Made by a program: the position numbers and the translations under genes. The notes below the pieces were generated by a model. It searched no databases, was not told the origin of the DNA, and worked only from the letters and a program-made list of their open reading frames with translations. Below, piece after piece: positions 18,254 to 27,211 of a stretch of 64,000 nucleotides of DNA. Each line of letters starts with the position of its first letter. The stretch's first letter is position 1. This DNA comes from an uncultured Methanolobus sp. (lineage in GTDB: Archaea > Halobacteriota > Methanosarcinia > Methanosarcinales > Methanosarcinaceae): the NCBI RefSeq assembly GCF_963665675.1, contig NZ_OY762426.1, forward strand, positions 310,001 through 374,000. The letters are read 5' to 3'.

Positions 18254-18747
18254 TTCTCATTATCAAGGAATGCAAGACGCTTTTCTATCTTTTCGATAAA
18301 TCCGGCATTGTCCGCATACATCATATCCTCACCGCAGTAAGGGCAAAGGAATTCACATTCAGTAGCTTCGTTAAAATTCATGCGGATGCACCCTTCAGGA
18401 CAGCCATAGAAAACGTTATCCTCTTCGAACTTAACCCTGGTCCTGAGGTTCTTTACCAATCTTTTCTTCTCTTTAAGAAGCTGAGGTCCTATATCGGTCA
18501 TATCAAGTGTCCAGAGGTAAGTAAGCCATCCACTGCTTGAGTCCCGCTCACGCCTGCATATTGCAAGCTTGTTTTCATTAAGGATAAAAAGGGTTCTCCG
18601 GACTATGTTCAGAAGAATACCAGTGGCTTCCGCAATCTGTTCATCGGTAACCTCGCCCTCTGGCATATTCTCTATCATCTGCAGTCCTTCTTCACCTACC
18701 AGCCGAACGAGATAACCTCTGATAACCGGATCATTCAAATCTATCAA
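18250..18747 (-). CDS. tfe: Transcription initiation factor TFE (TFIIE alpha homologue)
   Basis: 165-aa basal transcription factor that helps RNA polymerase open the promoter. The N-terminal winged helix ('EVTDEQIAEATGILLNIVRR') fills residues ~1-100. A C-terminal zinc ribbon follows with four cysteines in 'YGCPEGC' and 'FLCPYCGE'. The start is a TTG at 18747 preceded 6 nt upstream by AGGTGA on the minus strand, a good match to the 16S tail. The downstream HD gene overlaps by 4 bp. Confidence 0.93.
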   Translation of the reverse strand: MIDLNDPVIRGYLVRLVGEEGLQMIENMPEGEVTDEQIAEATGILLNIVRRTLFILNENKLAICRRERDSSSGWLTYLWTLDMTDIGPQLLKEKKRLVKNLRTRVKFEEDNVFYGCPEGCIRMNFNEATECEFLCPYCGEDMMYADNAGFIEKIEKRLAFLDNEK

Positions 18748-18851
18748 AAAATTTCACCTCATGATGTGCATGCTTAATGCAATTTACTTAAATATTAATC
18801 TTTGCTTGCAAATTCCGTCCGATAAGAAACATCAATACCTGTTTGAAGTCA

Positions 18852-20057
18852 TTATTCAGATTCAAGTAAATTCAATGATTCACGTATAAACATGACGCTA
18901 TCTTTCATCCCACAAATAACTTCATCATGATTATTTCCCGAGCTCAGAACAGATATTACTGGCTCATAAGGATCAATCACCTGGCCTGCAACAGGGACAT
19001 CACATACGTTCCTGTCTAATAACATATCGCGAACAATCTCACTCATAACCATTTTCTTTTCAGAATACAATATTCCCCGTCCAGCATATACCTTTCCTTT
19101 TGAATTAACATTTATATTCTCTTTTTTAATATTAGTTTCAATAGGTAGCTCAATAATTCCTTCAAAAGCCTTCATATGAGCATCCAGAAGATTGATTCCT
19201 GCTGACATTTCAATCGTATCAAGGCTGCCCTGAAAACGCGCGTTGACTTCAATCACAACAGGTCCGTCCTCAGTAATTATGAAATCAACACCATTGGAAC
19301 CTATAAGTCCCAGTTCAAGTATAAGCTCTTCTGAAATCCGCTTCATTTCAGAAGCATAAGGCGTGTAAAAAGGAGTGATATTACCACAATATGCAAATGG
19401 TATACCTGTAAGCCAGGGTGTACCAATAAGCTGCTCATTAACAGCAATTGCAATGGCTTTCTCTTTTGTAGATATTACTGAAACACTTGCTGGAATACCA
19501 TCTACAAACTCCTGGGCTATCATCTTGTTCTTAGCCGAAGGAAGTCCTTCTTCCTTTTTCCTGTTTTCCAGAAGTAAAAGGTCATCCAAACGTTCAACCT
19601 TGATATTAAAAATTCCACCGCCGGAACAGGCAGGTTTAATCATTAACGGAAGTTCCAGTTCATTCATCTCAGAAAGAAGCACGGTTTCAGGATGAGCGAT
19701 CCCCCTTTTTTTAAGGAAACGCGAAAACAGGTATTTGTCAGAAACCTCTGCCATTATACGAGCTTCATTTCCAAGAATCCTGTATGGAAGTCTTTCAAGC
19801 CCAATTGTCTCAAAACCGGAACCTGGAATAATGGCATCAAAATCTACACCAAATCCCCCTATCAGCTCTGAGATTTCATTCAGACTGATTTTGCTGGCAT
19901 CAAAACTTTCACCAATATCCAGTTTTGCAAAATCTCTGACACATTGCTGCATGTCATGGTCACAAAAAGCATCTATAGCATACATGTTGTATCCGGCTCT
20001 GGAACCGGAACAAACAATATTGCGGGTGCTGAAACCAATTACAAGTATATTTTTCAT
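18852..20057 (-). CDS. ATP-grasp ligase-like protein (COG2232 type)
   Basis: 401 aa from the ATG at 20057, giving the Rossmann-like N-terminus MKNILVIGFSTRN; a longer frame from 20096 would overlap nmd3 by 23 bp. The ATP-grasp fold is seen in 'LMIKPACSGGGIFNIK' (~residue 175) and in the metal-binding 'GVDFIITEDGPVVIEVNARFQGSLD' region, whose E-x-N-x-R end is typical. Such enzymes join a carboxylate to an amine or thiol using ATP. The specific substrate is unknown. It is 16 bp downstream of nmd3 and very likely co-transcribed with it. Confidence 0.82.
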   Translation of the reverse strand: MKNILVIGFSTRNIVCSGSRAGYNMYAIDAFCDHDMQQCVRDFAKLDIGESFDASKISLNEISELIGGFGVDFDAIIPGSGFETIGLERLPYRILGNEARIMAEVSDKYLFSRFLKKRGIAHPETVLLSEMNELELPLMIKPACSGGGIFNIKVERLDDLLLLENRKKEEGLPSAKNKMIAQEFVDGIPASVSVISTKEKAIAIAVNEQLIGTPWLTGIPFAYCGNITPFYTPYASEMKRISEELILELGLIGSNGVDFIITEDGPVVIEVNARFQGSLDTIEMSAGINLLDAHMKAFEGIIELPIETNIKKENINVNSKGKVYAGRGILYSEKKMVMSEIVRDMLLDRNVCDVPVAGQVIDPYEPVISVLSSGNNHDEVICGMKDSVMFIRESLNLLESE

Positions 20058-20073
20058 ATTCCCACAAACCGGA

Positions 20074-21138
20074 TCATGACAGATCAGCAACAGCAAGAAG
20101 ACCTTTTTCAGTTCGGACGACAGGTATCTCGGTGCCTGGTTCTGCAGAGAACATTACAGGTTTTTTAACAGTTACTGTCTCATAAGTGTCAGGGTCCAGA
20201 ACCATTAGATCGTCATTCTCCACGGCAACAAGCATTGTATTTGGAAGATCTTTGCGCTTTGCAACAAGCGTGGCTCCCTTTATCTCATCAGGAGTTGCAG
20301 TAAAACGAGTCCCTGTTTCCATATCCATTCCGGTCACATTTTTAGAGAACTTCTTTATCTCAATGACACGGCCTTTGTAGTCAATAATATCCTGTGGCAT
20401 AAATTCCGGAAGCCTCAGGGAATATGTTATACGATACATATCCTTTCCGTCTTTCCTGCCCTGAAGAGAGGCAGACTCAGTAAAACTGCCACCAAGACGG
20501 GAAACAATTTCCTTGCAGATATGTCTTGCAGCATTGGAAGAACCGACATAAAGATCGGTCCCTTCCTTAATTTCAAGTGAACTGGATATGAATGCAAGCC
20601 TGTCACCCTTATTGATAAGTCTTTCAAGAACAGAGCCTGCTATATTGATACATTCCTGCTTTTCTTCATCACCCGGGATACGATTGGTAGCACGTATCTG
20701 TATTATGGCCTCAAAATATCCACCTGATATTCTACTGCACATATCACAGGACTCACGGCCTACGCGAACCTCGGTTTCAAGTTCCTGATGGAATGTTTCA
20801 CCAAGTAAAGTAGCATCAACTTCAACATGTACCTTATATAGGTATGGAGTACGGGCTTTTGGTCCGATATACAGTTCTATATCATCTGCCAGCTCATGTA
20901 TAAAAAGAGCATCTTCAGCAGTCTGTATAACTATTTCTTCAAGATCACCCTGGTCAACCCATTTGTTTTTCACATTGCGGGCTCCGCATGTGGAGCATAT
21001 CTTTGTATGCAGCACAGGTGCGATTTCAGCAAGGACAAAGTTTTCCAGGAAACAATCCTTGCATTTGCCCTGGAAAAGTTTTGTTGTGGGATTTCCGCAT
21101 TTGGGACATAAGGTATTGTTCATCGGCTCTGATACCAT
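20074..21138 (-). CDS. nmd3: NMD3-family 60S/50S ribosome-associated protein
   Basis: 354-aa archaeal homologue of the eukaryotic 60S export adaptor NMD3. The N-terminal zinc-binding region has repeated C-x2-C pairs ('CPKCG', 'CKDC', 'CSTCG') within the first ~60 residues, with a further 'CDMC' near 130. The remainder matches the NMD3 core ('YIGPKARTPYLYKVHVEV'). The archaeal role is presumed to be in large-subunit assembly or quality control. It shares a transcript with the ATP-grasp gene 16 bp downstream. A start five codons later is also possible. Confidence 0.88.
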   Translation of the reverse strand: MVSEPMNNTLCPKCGNPTTKLFQGKCKDCFLENFVLAEIAPVLHTKICSTCGARNVKNKWVDQGDLEEIVIQTAEDALFIHELADDIELYIGPKARTPYLYKVHVEVDATLLGETFHQELETEVRVGRESCDMCSRISGGYFEAIIQIRATNRIPGDEEKQECINIAGSVLERLINKGDRLAFISSSLEIKEGTDLYVGSSNAARHICKEIVSRLGGSFTESASLQGRKDGKDMYRITYSLRLPEFMPQDIIDYKGRVIEIKKFSKNVTGMDMETGTRFTATPDEIKGATLVAKRKDLPNTMLVAVENDDLMVLDPDTYETVTVKKPVMFSAEPGTEIPVVRTEKGLLAVADLS

Positions 21139-21223
21139 GGTTACTTAGATATTGTTTTCCCTCTAATATAATTCTGTGTTGTCATTTTCATAAATCTGGT
21201 GCAAGATGCAATTTTACCACATA

Positions 21224-22285
21224 TCACTTTCTTACCAGATCATATTTCATGCTTCCGGCACCGATCTTTTCAGCATATTCCAGATGAACTACGGGATCTA
21301 TTCCCCAGATGTTGTTAACGCATCCCCTTTCATCATGCTTCATCCTTTCATTAACAAGATCAAGACTGGCTTTATCCAGAGCTACCGGATCCTTAGATGC
21401 AGTGATTCCAATATCTCCGGCAAATGTCGGAGATGAGAAATTGAAGCAGTCGCATCCAGGTGTGAGATCAAATATCCAGTTTATGTATCCTATCCTGTCA
21501 GGAAGGAGTTTTACAGGACCAAAAGCTGCTTCACCAAGTTTTTCCTGCATCCTTACAGGAGAATCTGCAGGTGGGACAATTGCACCAAAACTGCAACTGG
21601 CAAAACATGCCAATTCTCCTCTACATAAATCATGGTCGACAATCGCTTTTCCGTCTACTACAAAAAGAGCATCCCATGGACAAATATTTACACACTTCTT
21701 GCAGCCTACGCATTTTTCGATGTCAATGGAAGGTCTTGCTACCTTATGAACCGCAGTCTTTCCTGCTTTATCCAGGCACCCCATCCCTAAGTTCTTGACA
21801 GCAGCACCAAAACCTGATGCAGGATGTCCTTTACAATGAGATATAACTATCATGGAATCTGCGCTTGCTATTGCAGACGCAACTGTAATATTGTCAAGTA
21901 CTTCCCCATCTATATCAACAGAAACAGAATCATCGCCATGGATACCATCAGCGCAGATAAATGGAGCACCCATTGTCCCCAGAGTAAAACCATTAGTAGC
22001 AGCCGTATTAAGAACATCTACACCGTTGAACCTCTTACTGGGATACAGCACGGTAGTGTCGGTGACAAATGGAATACCACCTGCTTCTTTTACGAGGTCC
22101 ACAACAGTCTTTACTATTACAGGACGAACATATGTTGTGTTTCCAAGTTCTCCGGGATGTATTTTTATGGCAACAATATCACCTTCGGAAATTGGTGAAA
22201 TTGCCGGAAACAGGTCTGTGATCTGGTCAATTTGAGTATTTGTCGGTCCGATATCTTCTGCAGCTTTAAAAAAGACTTCACTCAT
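21224..22285 (-). CDS. DUF362-domain iron-sulfur protein
   Basis: 353-aa protein with the DUF362 fold at the N-terminus ('VAIKIHPGELGNTTYVRP', ~residue 40) and a ferredoxin-like insert: 'CVGCKKCVNICPWDAL' near residue 190 plus a second, variant cluster 'CRGELACFASC'. It should carry one or two [4Fe-4S] clusters and act in electron transfer or as a redox enzyme; no substrate is known. GGAG lies 7 nt before the ATG. The upstream intergenic region separates it from the small genes on the other strand. Confidence 0.88.
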   Translation of the reverse strand: MSEVFFKAAEDIGPTNTQIDQITDLFPAISPISEGDIVAIKIHPGELGNTTYVRPVIVKTVVDLVKEAGGIPFVTDTTVLYPSKRFNGVDVLNTAATNGFTLGTMGAPFICADGIHGDDSVSVDIDGEVLDNITVASAIASADSMIVISHCKGHPASGFGAAVKNLGMGCLDKAGKTAVHKVARPSIDIEKCVGCKKCVNICPWDALFVVDGKAIVDHDLCRGELACFASCSFGAIVPPADSPVRMQEKLGEAAFGPVKLLPDRIGYINWIFDLTPGCDCFNFSSPTFAGDIGITASKDPVALDKASLDLVNERMKHDERGCVNNIWGIDPVVHLEYAEKIGAGSMKYDLVRK

Positions 22286-22621
22286 AACAATTCTCCATAA
22301 TAGGATTTACTGTCTCAGTATTTATACATAATTCAGGATAGTAACTGACCGCATATTTTATATATGTATAATCATTTTAATAAATAAATATATTAAACAA
22401 GTAGTATAACTATCCAGTATCAATTATTCATGAAATACAAAGAACAAATAAAAGCAATATTCCCAAAGGAGCACTCGGGGGACTTGGAAAAAGCAGAATA
22501 TAATAATCCATAAAGTACAATTGCCTATATAGATATCACAGATATAAATAGATTATATGCGTCTTTTATATATCAATGCATGGAATATTACTGTTTGAGA
22601 AGAAAAAAGGAGATGATACAA
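22286..22621. other. Divergent intergenic region with promoters
   Basis: Holds the starts of the DUF362 gene (leftward) and the small-protein cluster (rightward). A strong TATA sequence, CTTTTATATATC at ~22563-22574, sits about 50 bp before the GTG at 22622 and predicts a transcript start near 22596. A 27-codon frame at 22430-22513 has no clear ribosome-binding site and is not called. Confidence 0.45.
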
Positions 22622-22792
22622 GTGAAAAAATTAGAGAAGTGTATGGAACTTTGTGCAAATCGTTCAAATTTGACAACTGGTGAGGCGAAAGCCAGTCTCA
22701 AACTGATAAAAAACGGTCAATACAGAGATAACGTAGACAAGGAAGATATAGAATTTGCACGCTTCATGATAGGCGGAATAGGTGCAAAATAA
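22622..22792 (+). CDS. Small hypothetical protein
   Basis: 56-aa protein starting at GTG 22622, chosen because AAAAGGAG lies 9 nt upstream and the predicted transcript start (near 22596) excludes the longer frame from 22580. The sequence is charged, with two cysteines near the start ('KCMELC') and a C-terminal 'FMIGGIGAK'. I do not recognise the family. It heads a cluster of small cysteine-containing genes on this strand. Confidence 0.55.
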   Translation: MKKLEKCMELCANRSNLTTGEAKASLKLIKNGQYRDNVDKEDIEFARFMIGGIGAK

Positions 22793-22835
22793 GTTACAAA
22801 TACCTGTGAATGCCAATTTTTAGTGTGGGAGAAAC

Positions 22836-23003
22836 ATGAAAAAAGAAGAAAAACTGTACTGTGATTTTTGCAGTATTGAACTTAAAAGGCAACTGATAGG
22901 ATCGAATGTATTCTATTATTGCAAAGAATGTGGAAGAATAACTTCCGCAAAGGACTTAGTGACATTCAAAATAAACGACGATGGAGCTCAGGCATGTGTA
23001 TGA
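22836..23003 (+). CDS. Small zinc-ribbon protein
   Basis: 55 aa with four cysteines in the pattern C-x2-C ... C-x2-C ('YCDFCS' and 'YCKECGR'), a typical one-zinc ribbon. A GGGAG site lies just upstream of the ATG. The TGA overlaps the ATG of the next gene in the ATGA configuration, so both are translated together. Zinc ribbons of this size bind nucleic acid or protein; the role here is unknown. It is too short for usual gene finders and easily missed. Confidence 0.65.
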   Translation: MKKEEKLYCDFCSIELKRQLIGSNVFYYCKECGRITSAKDLVTFKINDDGAQACV

Positions 23004-23173
23004 TAGAGGAATTAGGGTATTCTGAAGAAAATAAAGCAATCTATTGCACAAATTGCATTATTTTCCAGAAAACAGGAAAATGCGAATTCCTGAAATATCT
23101 TGAATCAAAAGTAACTGCGGACCTTAACAATGACTATTTACAGGAAATATTGATTGATGAGTGTGGTTTCTAA
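23000..23173 (+). CDS. Small cysteine-containing protein coupled to the zinc ribbon
   Basis: 57 aa from the ATG at 23000, which overlaps the upstream stop by 4 bp. A C-x2-C pair ('YCTNCIIF') is followed by Cys in 'GKCEFL' and 'DECGF', enough ligands for a metal site. Not recognised. The overlapping arrangement suggests that the two products act together, perhaps as a two-part metal-binding or regulatory complex. Confidence 0.6.
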   Translation: MIEELGYSEENKAIYCTNCIIFQKTGKCEFLKYLESKVTADLNNDYLQEILIDECGF

Positions 23174-23197
23174 GTTGAATAACCACAATCAATCCAA

Positions 23198-23545
23198 TTA
23201 TTCTATAAACCAGTCCACATAGACAAGCAGTTCTTTTTTATTCCAGTTGTCAAGCTTCCGGGGACTATCTTTCCGGGTGCCTCCAAAGACTTCAGCTTTT
23301 TGTTTATCATCCAGAACATGAACTTTGTATTTTCCATCCTCATTATTGCGTATAAAATATCCAGGACTCAGTGAGTCTGATTTTTTCCACATGCTTATTG
23401 CGGAATAATCCCACAAACAGTTCGCCCATTCAGCAATCTTTTCGATATGCTCATCTTTCACATCCTTAGTATCACCCATGATAACACAATGCATCCCATC
23501 CTTAGTCAATTCGACACTGTTGTGAGTACGTACTATCAAGTCCAT
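23198..23545 (-). CDS. Hypothetical protein
   Basis: 115 aa from the ATG at 23545 (MDLIVRTHNSVEL). A longer frame reaching 23671 is rejected because it runs through the ACDS terminator hairpin and is hydrophobic nonsense. No motif is recognised; the segment 'GGTRKDSPRKLDNWNKKELL' resembles the basic linker of a SAP- or PLD-like protein only vaguely. It is the first gene after the ACDS terminator and probably has its own promoter. Confidence 0.5.
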   Translation of the reverse strand: MDLIVRTHNSVELTKDGMHCVIMGDTKDVKDEHIEKIAEWANCLWDYSAISMWKKSDSLSPGYFIRNNEDGKYKVHVLDDKQKAEVFGGTRKDSPRKLDNWNKKELLVYVDWFIE

Positions 23546-23624
23546 TTTATCCCAGATAGAACGATTAACAAATAGTATAATAATTTTGTGTTCAAAATTA
23601 TTGTGAAATGTAAACAAATACAAA

Positions 23625-23668
23625 AGACTAAAAAACAAAAGTGAGATGCTATTTTGATCAATAGCATC
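23625..23668 (-). terminator. Terminator of the ACDS operon
   Basis: On the minus strand GATGCTATT - GATCAA - AATAGCATC forms a perfect 9-bp stem, starting 14 nt after the cdhE stop. It is followed by a T-rich tract (CTTTTGTTTTTTAG). A clear end for the six-gene operon. Confidence 0.75.
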
Positions 23669-23681
23669 CATTGAATTAAAT

Positions 23682-25091
23682 TTATTTCTTCTCTGGTGGC
23701 CAGTTCTTTTCCATCCAGCCAGGAATCCTACCGGAGTCTGCAGGGCCTACCATGACATTGGCACCTGTTGCATCTTCCACATCACCCTGCAGACGTGCTG
23801 AAAGTCCAGGGATAACGATGGTGTTGTGTGTGGTGTCCTTTTTCATGTCAAAGCCGGAATCCTCTATTCCCTTCTTGATCTTCTCGGCAGTAAGCTGTCC
23901 ACCTGCCACTGCCGCCTCTACACCGATACCTTCGGTATCAATTGCCCAGAGGTAACAGTCGATCTTGTTGGATGCGATATCACTCTCTACTGTGTAGTAT
24001 GTGAGAGCGAAGTTAGTTGTAACAAGAACCGGTGAATCTGCAGTTGGTTCTCCCACCTTGTACATACCCGGATCTACTGTCACCGGCTTTCTTGGGTCAG
24101 TGTAGATAGTATCACGGATGTGCAGTTCAGGCAGCATTGCATATGGCTCTGTACTGTGGAGGATCATAATGTCACCGTATTTAATGGTGAATACTGAAGC
24201 AACCACTGTTTCCCAGTAAGATGCACTTACAGGGTCATCGTGTGCCATCCATGCTGTGAATGGAACTGCCATAATCGGGTATGCGATGTCGCGGTCACCG
24301 TCAATTCCAGCCCTGCGTACCTTAACAAAGTTTGTGAAGGTCTTTTTGAGCTGCTTGCCGGTTGGGAATGTGCCCGGATCGAGTACAAGTTTCTCGTTAC
24401 CCATTTCTGCAAAGGTCTTTGCCAGTGTCTTGAGCATGTCAAGGTCATCTGGTGCAAAGAGTGTTACAGGTACATCGTACTCAAGAGCAAGTTCCCCGAC
24501 TTCTTTCCAGTTATCCTTGTTTGCTGCATAGAGCAGTGGGTTCCTGTCCTTTGATACTTCAAGACCAGCCTTTAATACTGCAGGATCGAATGAACAGAGT
24601 ATAAGTGGAAGATCTGTTGTTTCCATGACCTTCTTTACAGCTGCTGCAAACTTTGCAGGGTCATTTGATGTGCAGCGTACTGCGATCATATCCACAGTGA
24701 GGAAGTTACCTACATAGAACTTTTTGAAGTCCTGGATGTAGTTCACCCTCTCAACAAGGTCTTTCTCATCCATTGTGTCAGTTACATCGTATGCAAACTG
24801 TGTCTGGTTGAAAAATGTAAGCTTGTGCCTGTAGAGAACATCATCTCCACCGATCTTTGCGATCTTGTCACCTACACCAATTTCAACTTCCCTGATCTCA
24901 GGAGCAAGGAGTGCATCGAGCTCTTCGTACTTCTTCTTGAATTTTGCTTCAAGGATTGGCTTACAGTCGGTCAGTTTGTGTGACCTGTCTATAAGGTGTG
25001 CTGCAAAAGCCATACATGTAGCTTCACCACATTCACCACAGTTAGTGGCTGGCAGGAATTTGTAAGCTTCCAGTGGACTGTTAATTTTCAT
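23682..25091 (-). CDS. cdhE: ACDS complex subunit gamma (corrinoid/Fe-S protein large subunit)
   Basis: 469-aa methyl-carrier subunit of acetyl-CoA decarbonylase/synthase. The N-terminal [4Fe-4S] motif 'CGECGEATCMAFAAHL' (Cys18-26, with Cys43 in 'KLTDC') reduces the corrinoid. A TIM-barrel domain and C-terminal corrinoid-binding domain ('LSARLQGDVEDATGANVMVG') follow. With CdhD it carries the methyl group between tetrahydrosarcinapterin and the A-cluster of CdhC. It starts 3 bp after cdhD and is the last gene of the operon. Confidence 0.96.
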   Translation of the reverse strand: MKINSPLEAYKFLPATNCGECGEATCMAFAAHLIDRSHKLTDCKPILEAKFKKKYEELDALLAPEIREVEIGVGDKIAKIGGDDVLYRHKLTFFNQTQFAYDVTDTMDEKDLVERVNYIQDFKKFYVGNFLTVDMIAVRCTSNDPAKFAAAVKKVMETTDLPLILCSFDPAVLKAGLEVSKDRNPLLYAANKDNWKEVGELALEYDVPVTLFAPDDLDMLKTLAKTFAEMGNEKLVLDPGTFPTGKQLKKTFTNFVKVRRAGIDGDRDIAYPIMAVPFTAWMAHDDPVSASYWETVVASVFTIKYGDIMILHSTEPYAMLPELHIRDTIYTDPRKPVTVDPGMYKVGEPTADSPVLVTTNFALTYYTVESDIASNKIDCYLWAIDTEGIGVEAAVAGGQLTAEKIKKGIEDSGFDMKKDTTHNTIVIPGLSARLQGDVEDATGANVMVGPADSGRIPGWMEKNWPPEKK

Positions 25092-25094
25092 TTA

Positions 25095-26420
25095 TCACAC
25101 CTCCGCTCCAATCCAGTTGGTGATGTCTATCTCTTCGGACTCGATTGAACCGTAGAGTGTCTGTGTAATTTCCTTGAGCACCTGCACGGATGTCGGGTGC
25201 ATCATCATGAACATATCGTTACCTGCAAGTGAGAGTGCAAGACCTGTGACAATCTCCCATATAGGTCCACGATATTCCCTTGGTCCCCAATCAGAGTCCT
25301 GGTTAAGTGGGGAAGAGACCATCCACGCCTCACGGGCACCCCATGCATTGGTGGTACCGGATGACATTGGGAATGTCAGTTCATCGTCACCCATAAGACC
25401 AGCAAGTCTTATACGCTCCATGTTGGTGTAAGCGTAGTCAAGACCGTAACCAAGTGCTGCTGTGGTTGGGTCCATTACGATTCTTTCCCTTGGGACATTA
25501 CACTGCTTCATAAGTTTCCTGTTAAGCTCTTTCTGAGCATTGATCTCAAGCTGTGTCCAGGAAAGTACATTATGTCCGTAGTCCATGGCTGCCTTTGCAA
25601 TTCTCTCGTAGTCAAGGTTCAGACTTGCGGATGCGAGAAGTACTCTCTCTCCTTCTGCAACTTCTGCTGCCTTCTCAAGTACTTCAGGGTCTTTCTCAGG
25701 GTTACCTGAACCACCGATAACGATTGGTACGTCAACTGCCTGGAGTACATCCTCGACAACCTTTGCGGCTTCCTTTGCAGGTGTATCGTTGATGAGAGGG
25801 TCAGTTGAGATAAGGTGAATGGTTACCATGTCTGCGTTAAAATCACGCACTACCTTCTTAGCCCACTCTGCAGGGTCGTTAATAACATCCTCATAGTTGC
25901 CCTTAACTGCCTTTGCCATACCTATTGGCATATCGAAAACGTCCATTGTGACGTAGTTCCTGTGTGGCATTTCGGCATCGAAGTAATATGGAAGTGCGTT
26001 CTCTCCACCAATGGTCACGGTGCTCTTTCTCGTTCCACCGTCACCTGATGTTGCACCAAGTGTTACTTCCTGTATTGGGTTCTTCCAGTTGTCTACCTTT
26101 GCAACCTCGAATTTGGAAGCAAGTAGCTCCTGTATCTTCGGGGAAGTTGGGAGTTGCCCTGCCTGTGGCATCTCGCCAAGTCCGAAAGCAGATGCGAACA
26201 ACTGTTCAGCAGGAAATCCAAGCATCCTTCCAATGTTGGCCATGTGCAGGGAGATCTGGGAGATCTCGTTCCCCAGTGCATAAGCGAGTGCAGGATTGAG
26301 TCCTCCACCGCCGGATATGTTGAGCTCGATGTCACCTTCTATAGTCACACCTTCCAGTGACTCCACATCGAGGTCCTGCAACATATCACTAAGCTGTGAT
26401 AATTTCATTTTCTTTGTCAT
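25095..26420 (-). CDS. cdhD: ACDS complex subunit delta (corrinoid/Fe-S protein small subunit)
   Basis: Partner of CdhE in the corrinoid iron-sulfur protein, 441 aa, a TIM-barrel protein. The ATG at 26420 is preferred since GGTGG lies 7 nt upstream; an ATG two codons earlier would be almost inside that site. Family landmarks include '[21 protein letters not shown]' (split ~residue 175), '[18 protein letters not shown]' and '[14 protein letters not shown]'. It contributes to cobalamin binding and methyl transfer. It sits between cooC and cdhE with tight spacing. Confidence 0.96.
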   Translation of the reverse strand: MTKKMKLSQLSDMLQDLDVESLEGVTIEGDIELNISGGGGLNPALAYALGNEISQISLHMANIGRMLGFPAEQLFASAFGLGEMPQAGQLPTSPKIQELLASKFEVAKVDNWKNPIQEVTLGATSGDGGTRKSTVTIGGENALPYYFDAEMPHRNYVTMDVFDMPIGMAKAVKGNYEDVINDPAEWAKKVVRDFNADMVTIHLISTDPLINDTPAKEAAKVVEDVLQAVDVPIVIGGSGNPEKDPEVLEKAAEVAEGERVLLASASLNLDYERIAKAAMDYGHNVLSWTQLEINAQKELNRKLMKQCNVPRERIVMDPTTAALGYGLDYAYTNMERIRLAGLMGDDELTFPMSSGTTNAWGAREAWMVSSPLNQDSDWGPREYRGPIWEIVTGLALSLAGNDMFMMMHPTSVQVLKEITQTLYGSIESEEIDITNWIGAEV

Positions 26421-26446
26421 GTGCATTCCACCATATGATATATTTT

Positions 26447-27199
26447 TTACAAACCAAGTTTCTGAGCGATTCTTTCAACTTCCTGTACCGCAACGGAATC
26501 ATCCGGAAGATCAAATAAAGGCTCCCCGGCGAGATCTCTTTCCACAATCATCTCGTCCACAGGGACCATTCCTATTAGTTCAAGACCGAGTTCTTCAGCA
26601 GTACTGGAGATCCTCTCACGGTTTGCATCTGTGACCTTGTTTGCAACAACGTAAATATTGGAAACATCAGTTTCCATCTCTTTAACAAGTTCCCTGATAC
26701 GCTCTGCAGTCCGAAGACCCCTGCGTGATCCATCCGTAACAACCACAAGGTCATCAACGTTCCTGAAAATCTTCCTGCTGAAATGTTCCAGGCCAGCTTC
26801 AGCATCGATGATGAGTATATCATAATTTGTCACCAGCTTGTTCATGATACTACGGAGCAGGTTGTTAACATAACAATAACATCCTGAACCTTCAGGCCTT
26901 CCCATGACCAGCAGGTCATATCCTGGCATCTCTTCAAGAATCTCATAGAGTTTCCCTTCTAATATTGATTCCTTGTTGATGTCAGGTGGAAGATTGTCAC
27001 GTTCCTCATGCATGTACTCTTTGATGTCACCAATTGTTTTGGTGGTATCACACCCGAGAGTTTCCGGGAGATTTGTATCAGGATCCGCATCAACGGCAAG
27101 GACGATCTTGTCACCCCTTGTAAGGTGGCGAATGAGAAGACTGGTAGTTGCCGTCTTCCCTGTTCCGCCTTTACCTGTCACTGCAATTATCTTAGCCAC
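26447..27199 (-). CDS. cooC: CooC-like nickel-insertion ATPase of CODH/ACDS
   Basis: 250-aa P-loop ATPase of the MinD/CooC group. The deviant Walker [12 protein letters not shown] is at residues ~9-19 and the Walker B-type '[13 protein letters not shown]' near 125. A Cys-x-Cys 'GSGCYCYVN' near residue 105 matches the metal-binding dimer interface of CooC. It is expected to load nickel into the C-cluster of CdhA or the A-cluster of CdhC. The start is GTG with AGAGGT upstream. Located between cdhC and cdhD, as in Methanosarcina. Confidence 0.92.
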   Translation of the reverse strand: MAKIIAVTGKGGTGKTATTSLLIRHLTRGDKIVLAVDADPDTNLPETLGCDTTKTIGDIKEYMHEERDNLPPDINKESILEGKLYEILEEMPGYDLLVMGRPEGSGCYCYVNNLLRSIMNKLVTNYDILIIDAEAGLEHFSRKIFRNVDDLVVVTDGSRRGLRTAERIRELVKEMETDVSNIYVVANKVTDANRERISSTAEELGLELIGMVPVDEMIVERDLAGEPLFDLPDDSVAVQEVERIAQKLGL

Positions 27200-27211
27200 A
27201 AAAGACCTCTC

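Noticed and set aside
22430..22513. 27-codon frame upstream of the small-gene cluster
   Set aside because: No well-placed ribosome-binding site and no recognisable motif; kept only as part of the intergenic description.
23546..23671. N-terminal extension of the hypothetical gene to 23671
   Set aside because: The added residues are encoded by the ACDS terminator hairpin and its T tract; no start site lies upstream.
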